Of a stretch of DNA of 10,923 bases, positions 5,472 to 10,923 are shown piece by piece; positions within the stretch are counted from its first letter, which is position 1, and each line of letters begins with the position of its first letter. A program made the translations under genes and the position numbers. The notes beneath the pieces were generated by a model, which was not told where the DNA came from, made no database searches, and saw nothing but the letters and a program-made list of their open reading frames with translations. Origin of the DNA: an uncultured Megasphaera sp. (GTDB lineage: Bacteria > Bacillota > Negativicutes > Veillonellales > Megasphaeraceae); NCBI GenBank assembly GCA_902464195.1, contig CABQJB010000055.1, positions 1 to 10,923 on the forward strand, read 5' to 3'.

Positions 5472-8468
5472 ATGAAGATTACAGAGATGCATTTGGATGA
5501 TTTCGGGATTTACCATAATGTGAGCTGGAATCCGCCGGAACACGGCCTGATCGTCATGCATGGCCGCAACGAAAGCGGCAAGACGACGCTCATGAAATAT
5601 GTCCGCTCCATGTTCTTCGGCTATCTGCGCGGAGACTGGAAGGGCTATTTCGGCAGCATGGGCATCCGTCGGGAAGACGGAAAGGAATACCGCATCGTCC
5701 GCAATGAAAAAGAATATTTCCTGTCAGACGGTCAGGAAAAAGTACAGGAAGAGCCAGCGAATCTGTGGTGGCACGGCCTGGACCGTCAGACGTATGATAC
5801 GATTTTTGCCATGGGCCTGGAAGACCTGCAGGGCTTCAAAATCCTGTCCAATGAAGCCGTGCGCAGCCATTTCTTCAGCATCGAAGGCGGCATCGGCATG
5901 GGCCTGGCCCGCAGTGAAGTGACCAAGCATATGGGTGACCTCCTGGTCGCTTCGCCGCAGGGCAAGAAACCCATCAATGCCCTGCTCAACGAGCAGAAGG
6001 ATTTCGACCGCCGCATTACCGGCATGGCCTACGATGAAGATGAATTCGCCAGCCTGCAGGAAACGGAACAGACGACGCATGAAATCGAGAACCGCATCCG
6101 CCTGGATATCGAAGAATCGAAGCAGCAGATCGAACGGATTTCCATGCCCATCGCTGCCTGGGATGTCTATAAACGCGGCCAGGACGCCATGCAGCATATG
6201 CAGGCCCTGGCCGATGTATCCCAGTTCCCGGCTGACGGCGCGCAGAAATGGGCCGAGCTGGAGCAGAACATCAAGGCCATTGACGAACAGGTCCGCAAGC
6301 TCAAGGCGACGAGCCGCAAAGGCCCGGCCTTCCAGGAATCGTGGAACCGCTGGCTGGCCTGCGGCCCCCAGCTCGACGCCATGGCTCACCATGTCGGTGA
6401 ATGGAAGCAGGGGCTGGAAGAACTTTCGGACCATGAAGATAAGGAAATGGACTGGGAATTTGAAGGCACGAAACAAGCCGACCTGCTCAAGTCCTGGACC
6501 GATGGCAAGGATATTCCGGCAGCCGTCAACTGGACTCAGGGGATTTCGGCCGCCGCTGCCCTCGACCACAGCCGTCAGGATCTAGAGAAATGGCAGGCCG
6601 ACAAGCCCAAGAATGTTTCCGGTGCCAGCGGCGAAGACGGGCCGGCTGAAAAGACCAAGGACGAATGGGATGTCATCGGGACGGCCGTAGCGACAATCCA
6701 GAACGTCGTCATGGAACGCCAGAAGATACAGGAACAGCTGGAATGGCTGAAGAACGAACCGGCTGGCTCGTCGAAGGCCTTTACCTTCGTCGGCATCGCT
6801 TTCCTGGTCCTGGCGGCCCTCTGCGTCGCCGCTGTCTATCTGGCTCACTTCGATTCGACCCTGGGCCTCGGCGGTGCCGCTGCCTGTGTCGTCATTGCCA
6901 TCATTTCCCTGGTCCGCCAGAGTACCGGTGCCGACCGGGTTCCCCGGAAAATCGCAGAAATCGAAGGCCGGCTGGCAGGCGTCAACCGCAAGATCAGCGA
7001 CTTAGCCAAAGAAGCGGAAATGACCCTCAGTACGGACGAATCGAATGAACGCTGGCTCCAGGAACTGGACGCCGTCCGCAAGCAGTATCTGGACTGGCAG
7101 ACGCGGGAAACGAAGAATGCCTGGCAGAAAGAACAGAAAGTCATGTACGACGCCATCTATGAAAAATGGCAGTCCGATGGCAATACCTGCAAAAAACAGC
7201 TCCTGGCCTGTGAAACGGCCTGGGACGGCTGGCGAGATAAAAATAGTTTCAGCAAACTGGATACAGCCGATGTGGCCAAAGCCAAAGAAGCCTGGGATAC
7301 GTGGCATGAAGTTACGACGGCCGCTGCTGATTGGAAGCGGCGCAAGCTGGAATTGAAAGGCGCCATTTCCCGCTGGAGCGATACGGCAGAACAGATTTTC
7401 CGGGAAGTCGGCGTCAAGAAGGCCATTTCCCCGGATACCGTCGAAGACGTCTATAAGCAGTGGCAGGACATCCGCGTCCAGGCTGAAGTGGCCAAAGAAC
7501 AGGACCGTCAGCAGAAAGAACGGGAAAGTCAGATTGCCAGCCTGGGAGAAGAACGGCAGCAGCGCGTCCAAGAACAGCAGGAACTGCTCAAGGCGACAGG
7601 GGCCCAGACGGAAGGTGAATTCCGCAGCAAAGTCCTGCGCTTCCGCCAGTTCCACCAGTACAAAGAAGTCTATGACCAGACGGAAGCCCATATCCGCCTC
7701 ATCGCCAAGACGCCGAAGAACCTGGCCGAACTGCGCCATGAATTGAAAATCCATACCTTGAAGACCTGGACAGATGAACGTGACTACTACCAGAAAAAAA
7801 TCGCCGATGCCGAAAAGAAACTGGCTGAAGTCGCAGAAAAACGAGGCAGCATCATCGAACGCCTGAGCCAGATGGCCAAGAGCGACGAATACGGCAAGCT
7901 CCTGCAGGCCAAACAGAACCGCAAGGCCGAACTGGACCGCGACGTCGACGACTGGCTGACCAATATGTACACCCAGTACATGCTGGAACAGGCCCAGGAA
8001 TACTATGAACGGGTCCGCCAGCCTATCGTCATCCGCCAGGCCGGCGAATACCTCAACCTCATGACCCAGGGCCGCTATACCCTGCAGGCCAGCCTGGACG
8101 GCAAACAGCTCTTTGCCGTCGATGGCAGCCAGCGCCGCGTCCCGGAAAAACAGTGGAGCAGCGGCCTGGGCGACCAGATTTACCTGGCCATCCGCATCAG
8201 CCTGGCCATGGCCTTCTCCAAACAAATCGAACCGATGCCGCTCATCCTCGACGACATCCTCGTCCGCTTCGACGAACAGCGCCAGAAAGAAGCCATCCAG
8301 TTCCTGGCCTCGTTGGGCAAAAAAGAACAGATTTTCCTGTTCACCTGCTCCGATGCCACGTTGCACCTGGCCGAAGAAGTCCAAAAACAACTGTCTGGAG
8401 AAACAGACACGATCCATCTCTTTGAAATCGAAAAAGGGACGATACGGGGAAAGGAAGGCTTATGTTAG
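5472..8468 (+). CDS. yhaN: YhaN-like SMC/Rad50-type ATPase
   Basis: A 998-residue ATPase with the split architecture of Rad50/SbcC proteins. The N-terminal part has Walker A GRNESGKTT (31-39). Long charged helical, probably coiled-coil, stretches occupy about 180-430 and 490-860. The C-terminal part has an ABC-type signature WSSGLGDQIYLAIRISLA (from about 894) and Walker B PLILDDILVRFDEQR (about 923-937), then a FLFTCSD strand. Two hydrophobic segments at about 436-482 (TFVGIAFLVLAALCVAAVYL, and a second rich in Ala, Val and Ile) look like a transmembrane hairpin inside the coiled-coil region, as in YhaN-type proteins. I see no CxxC zinc hook. It should pair with the upstream YhaO nuclease in DNA end processing, possibly at the membrane. 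The start has AGAAGAGG (5455-5462) 9 bases upstream. Its last 7 bases overlap the methyltransferase gene. Antisense frames are shadows. Confidence 0.9.
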   Translation: MKITEMHLDDFGIYHNVSWNPPEHGLIVMHGRNESGKTTLMKYVRSMFFGYLRGDWKGYFGSMGIRREDGKEYRIVRNEKEYFLSDGQEKVQEEPANLWWHGLDRQTYDTIFAMGLEDLQGFKILSNEAVRSHFFSIEGGIGMGLARSEVTKHMGDLLVASPQGKKPINALLNEQKDFDRRITGMAYDEDEFASLQETEQTTHEIENRIRLDIEESKQQIERISMPIAAWDVYKRGQDAMQHMQALADVSQFPADGAQKWAELEQNIKAIDEQVRKLKATSRKGPAFQESWNRWLACGPQLDAMAHHVGEWKQGLEELSDHEDKEMDWEFEGTKQADLLKSWTDGKDIPAAVNWTQGISAAAALDHSRQDLEKWQADKPKNVSGASGEDGPAEKTKDEWDVIGTAVATIQNVVMERQKIQEQLEWLKNEPAGSSKAFTFVGIAFLVLAALCVAAVYLAHFDSTLGLGGAAACVVIAIISLVRQSTGADRVPRKIAEIEGRLAGVNRKISDLAKEAEMTLSTDESNERWLQELDAVRKQYLDWQTRETKNAWQKEQKVMYDAIYEKWQSDGNTCKKQLLACETAWDGWRDKNSFSKLDTADVAKAKEAWDTWHEVTTAAADWKRRKLELKGAISRWSDTAEQIFREVGVKKAISPDTVEDVYKQWQDIRVQAEVAKEQDRQQKERESQIASLGEERQQRVQEQQELLKATGAQTEGEFRSKVLRFRQFHQYKEVYDQTEAHIRLIAKTPKNLAELRHELKIHTLKTWTDERDYYQKKIADAEKKLAEVAEKRGSIIERLSQMAKSDEYGKLLQAKQNRKAELDRDVDDWLTNMYTQYMLEQAQEYYERVRQPIVIRQAGEYLNLMTQGRYTLQASLDGKQLFAVDGSQRRVPEKQWSSGLGDQIYLAIRISLAMAFSKQIEPMPLILDDILVRFDEQRQKEAIQFLASLGKKEQIFLFTCSDATLHLAEEVQKQLSGETDTIHLFEIEKGTIRGKEGLC

Positions 8469-9973
8469 AGTATGTAGTTCGACAAACGGCGGCCTACATG
8501 GAATCCATGCCTAAACAGATTCGCAAAAAAAGTGGTCAATTCTTTACCAGCATAGAAACAGCCCGGTTCATGGCCGGGCTGTTTGCTATCCCTGCACAGC
8601 CTGAGATTACCATATTAGATCCCGGAGCTGGCACGGGTATCCTTACGGCTGCTTTATTGGAGCGTATTTCGGCAATCCCATCAGTGGAACGAGTACACCT
8701 TATATGTTATGAAACAGACGAAAAAATCATTCCTGTTTTAGAGGATAATCTTCGTTATGTGACCGCTCATTGTTTGAAAAAAGCTGACTATGAGCTCCGC
8801 ACTTTGAATTATATTACAAGTCAGGAAAATGCTTTCAATGGAGGATTGTTCCCGGAATCAGGCGTCACTTGCGACCTCTGTATTGGCAATCCGCCGTATA
8901 TGAAAATCGGAAAAGATGCGCCTGAAGCTAAAGCTATGCCGGCAATCTGTTACGGCGTCCCTAATTTATATTTTCTCTTTGCGGCTATGTCGTTATTTAA
9001 TGTCCGTGACGGCGGAGAAATGGTTTACATCATTCCCCGTTCTTGGACAAGTGGCATGTATTTCAAGCGCTTTCGCCAATATTTATTCAGCCATGGTGTG
9101 ATTGAACAGATTCACTTGTTTACCAGTCGGGATAAGGTTTTTGATACCGAACAGGTATTGCAAGAAACGATGATTGTCAAGATACGGAAACAGCGTCAGG
9201 TTCCTTCGGATATATTGGTCACTTCTTCTGAAGCTAATTGTGATTTCCGTCATTTACAGCAGATTTCATTGCCTTATTCGGCTGTAGTTTCCGGATCGGA
9301 CCAGTATGTCTTTTTGATGACTAATCATCGGGAAGTAGACGCTATCTGCTTGTTAAACACATTTCCCTATACCCTGCCAGATTTCGGTATGAAAATGAAA
9401 ACGGGATTGACTGTTGATTTTAGGGAGAGGGAGTCTTTGCGGAATACTGAAGTCGATGGGGCCGTACCGCTCTTTTTTGCCCAGCATATACAAAACGGTC
9501 ATATTTGCTTTCCGATTGGTAAAGAAGGGGAATATTTAGTACCATCCCGGAAAAGTTTGGTACAGCCTAATACTAATTATTTGTTTATCAGGCGGTTTAC
9601 GGCAAAGGAGGAAAAGCGCCGATTACAATGTGGTATTTATTTGGCAGAACAATTTCCGCAATATCAGACCATAAGCACGCAGAATAAAATCAATTTTATT
9701 GATAATGCGGACCATACATTGTCTAAAGATGCAGTATATGGGCTATATGTTTTATTCAATTCTACCCTTTATGATGTATATTACCGGGTACTCAATGGTT
9801 CTACGCAGGTCAATGCTACAGAAATCAATCATATGCCTGTTCCAGCTATTTCGATTATTGAAGAACTAGGGCGAGCATTGTTGAACAAATCCGATATAAC
9901 AGAAGAAACGTGCAATCAGATCTTGGAGGGATTTTTACATGGGAAAAATCAGCGAATCTCAAGCCATTCTTAG
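8462..9973 (+). CDS. Type II N6-adenine DNA methyltransferase (predicted M.PstI/M.BsuBI type, CTGCAG)
   Basis: A 503-residue adenine methyltransferase. Motif X SGQFFT (24-29), motif I (SAM binding) ILDPGAGTG (51-59) and motif IV NPPY (143-146) occur in that order, the gamma-class arrangement; the C-terminal half should hold the target recognition domain. Length is close to M.PstI and M.BsuBI (about 500 residues). The specificity is inferred from the next gene, which is clearly of the BsuBI/PstI family. It should methylate the adenine of CTGCAG and protect host DNA. ATG 8462 has AAGGAAGG (8451-8458) immediately upstream, inside the end of yhaN. The gene overlaps yhaN by 7 bases, and I see no separate promoter just before it. 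Composition changes sharply: a hand count gives 35/60 G+C at 7921-7980 in yhaN but 26/60 at 9241-9300 here, a sign of horizontal transfer. No CTGCAG occurs inside it. Confidence 0.93.
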   Translation: MLEYVVRQTAAYMESMPKQIRKKSGQFFTSIETARFMAGLFAIPAQPEITILDPGAGTGILTAALLERISAIPSVERVHLICYETDEKIIPVLEDNLRYVTAHCLKKADYELRTLNYITSQENAFNGGLFPESGVTCDLCIGNPPYMKIGKDAPEAKAMPAICYGVPNLYFLFAAMSLFNVRDGGEMVYIIPRSWTSGMYFKRFRQYLFSHGVIEQIHLFTSRDKVFDTEQVLQETMIVKIRKQRQVPSDILVTSSEANCDFRHLQQISLPYSAVVSGSDQYVFLMTNHREVDAICLLNTFPYTLPDFGMKMKTGLTVDFRERESLRNTEVDGAVPLFFAQHIQNGHICFPIGKEGEYLVPSRKSLVQPNTNYLFIRRFTAKEEKRRLQCGIYLAEQFPQYQTISTQNKINFIDNADHTLSKDAVYGLYVLFNSTLYDVYYRVLNGSTQVNATEINHMPVPAISIIEELGRALLNKSDITEETCNQILEGFLHGKNQRISSHS

Positions 9974-10856
9974 AGATATTGGGATGCCCGAACGTCAGCA
10001 AGCGCCTATTTGTGCGTTGAGTTTGCTGGCTTTGGCTCATATACGGCCTGATGATGACTGGTGTCAGGCTAGCAATGAGTGGATTCGTATTCACGATATA
10101 ATTCAGTTCGTTAATCTGAATTATGAAGTTGATTATGCAGAGAATAGTCGGGAAACGTTCCGAAAGCAGGCTATGCATCATTTTCGCAATGCCGCTTTGA
10201 TTGAAGATAATGGAAAAGCGACGAATAGTCCCAACTATCGCTATCGGTTGACTCAGGAAACAGTCCGCCTTTTGCAGACTTTTCACACCGATTTATGGGA
10301 ACAATCTTTGAAAGAATTTACTGATGTTCACGAATCACTGATTTCCATTTACGCATCGAAAAAAAACGTTCAGAAAATGCCAGTCATGATTAATGAGACG
10401 GCCTATACTTTTTCACCAGGTAAGCATAATGCCTTACAAAAAGCTATCTTGGAAGAATTTGCACCGCGCTTTGCACCAGGGGCTATTTGCTTGTATGTTG
10501 GTGATACGACTAACAAGAACTTAGTGGAAAACCAGACGTTACTGAAACAATTAGGAATTGCTTTGACAGAACATGATAAGTTGCCCGATGTCATCCTGTA
10601 TTGCAAGGACGTCGACTGGATTTACTTTGTTGAAGCAGTGACCTCCGTGGGTCCTATGAGTCCTAAACGCTTACAAGAATTGGAAGCTATGACTCAGCAG
10701 GTCACGAGCGGGAAAATCTATGTTACCGCTTTTCCTGATGTAACCGTCTACAAACGCTTTGTGGCGGACTTAGCTTGGGAAACCGAAGTTTGGATTGCCG
10801 ATGAACCAGATCACATGATTCATCTTAACGGCAATCGGTTTATGGGGCCGCGTTGA
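9939..10856 (+). CDS. Type II restriction endonuclease, BsuBI/PstI family (predicted CTGCAG)
   Basis: A 305-residue restriction enzyme closely resembling R.PstI and R.BsuBI (a little over 310 residues). Residues 1-140 match the N-terminal helical/winged-helix part (RPDDDW, NSRETFRKQAMHHFRNAAL). The catalytic part has FSPGKHNALQKAI (158-170), EEFAPRFAPGA (172-182), LYVGDT (185-190), EHDKLPDV (211-218), VEAVTSVGPMSPKR (231-244), YVTAFPD (261-267), LAWETEVWIAD (278-288) and DHMIHLNGNRFMGPR (291-305). Asp217 and Glu232 are the likely metal-binding acids of a PD-(D/E)xK-type core; the usual lysine after the Glu is absent in EAV, which I recall also in R.PstI. It starts inside the methyltransferase gene (35-bp overlap) with GGAGGG at 9925-9930. 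Methylase first with overlap would favour modification before cutting. No controller (C) gene is seen. It appears intact and has the same low GC as its partner. Confidence 0.95.
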   Translation: MGKISESQAILRDIGMPERQQAPICALSLLALAHIRPDDDWCQASNEWIRIHDIIQFVNLNYEVDYAENSRETFRKQAMHHFRNAALIEDNGKATNSPNYRYRLTQETVRLLQTFHTDLWEQSLKEFTDVHESLISIYASKKNVQKMPVMINETAYTFSPGKHNALQKAILEEFAPRFAPGAICLYVGDTTNKNLVENQTLLKQLGIALTEHDKLPDVILYCKDVDWIYFVEAVTSVGPMSPKRLQELEAMTQQVTSGKIYVTAFPDVTVYKRFVADLAWETEVWIADEPDHMIHLNGNRFMGPR

Positions 10857-10866
10857 ATTTATAAAA

Positions 10867-10920
10867 GGGGCTGTCGCACGAAGAATTTTGTCATCATGCG
10901 AGGCCCCGTTTACTTTATAG
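10867..10920 (+). terminator. Hairpin terminator after the restriction-modification genes
   Basis: Eleven bases after the endonuclease stop, GGGGC (10867-10871) pairs with GCCCC (10903-10907) and TCGCA (10874-10878) with TGCGA (10897-10901), separated by a small bulge. The stem is followed by the T-rich GTTTACTTTATAG. On the minus strand the same stem is followed by CCCCTTTTATAAATT, so it may work in both directions. The loop side contains the 15-base repeat also found upstream of thiS. Confidence 0.7.
10873..10887. repeat. Copy 2 of the 15-base repeat (GTCGCACGAAGAATT)
   Basis: Identical to 1198-1212 over 15 bases. Here only its first part (TCGCA) is paired in the terminator stem; the remainder is loop. 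Confidence 0.9.
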
Positions 10921-10923
10921 TTT

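Noticed and set aside
7188..7211. Two cysteines (573 and 580, CKKQLLAC) in YhaN as a zinc hook.
   Set aside because: Spacing is not CxxC and the position is not at the centre of the coiled coil.
7002..8417. A 471-codon open frame on the minus strand opposite yhaN, with similar long frames opposite yhaO (4447-5454) and at 5724-6569.
   Set aside because: They mirror codon bias of GC-rich plus-strand genes with clear motifs; the translations show no domain I recognise and lack convincing ribosome sites.
8422..8446. Possible promoter TTGAAA...GATACG just before the methyltransferase gene.
   Set aside because: The spacer is only 13 bases and the -10 match is poor.

Overview
The window reads as a stretch of chromosome from an anaerobic Gram-positive-lineage bacterium with strong Shine-Dalgarno sites. 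The best guess is a Negativicute of the Megasphaera/Veillonellaceae kind, at roughly 55-58% GC outside the right end. That guess rests on an oxygen-independent thiSGH thiamin pathway, a eukaryotic-type hexokinase and a YhaO/YhaN pair. It is an inference, not a database match.

Layout. (1) Positions 1-1300, minus strand: a thiamin thiazole operon thiS-thiG-thiH. The thiH gene runs off the left edge. A good sigma-70-type promoter lies at 1273-1300, and between it and thiS sits a terminator-like hairpin. (2) Positions 1341-2674, plus strand: a divergent promoter and a hexokinase of the eukaryotic fold family. (3) Positions 2675-2800: a heptanucleotide tandem repeat, a -10 box and a small inverted repeat. 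(4) Positions 2801-10856, plus strand: five tightly packed genes, namely a MocR-type regulator (GntR winged helix plus aminotransferase domain), a YhaO-like exonuclease, a YhaN-like SMC-type ATPase, an N6-adenine DNA methyltransferase and a BsuBI/PstI-family restriction endonuclease. Junctions are 1 bp overlap, 5 bp gap, 7 bp overlap and 35 bp overlap. (5) Positions 10857-10923: a hairpin terminator sharing 15 identical bases with the hairpin upstream of thiS.

How the genes work together. ThiS carries sulfur, ThiH makes dehydroglycine from tyrosine, and ThiG joins these with deoxyxylulose phosphate to form the thiazole of thiamin. YhaO and YhaN should form an SbcCD/Mre11-Rad50-like nuclease-ATPase complex. 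The last two genes form a complete type II restriction-modification system, predicted to recognise CTGCAG. They have visibly lower GC than the genes before them and lie directly on the 3' end of yhaN, so they look like a horizontally acquired pair joined to a resident operon. No clearly novel system is visible. The most unusual points are the restriction-modification pair fused to the tail of an SbcCD-like operon, and the repeated hairpin element, one copy of which lies inside the thi leader.
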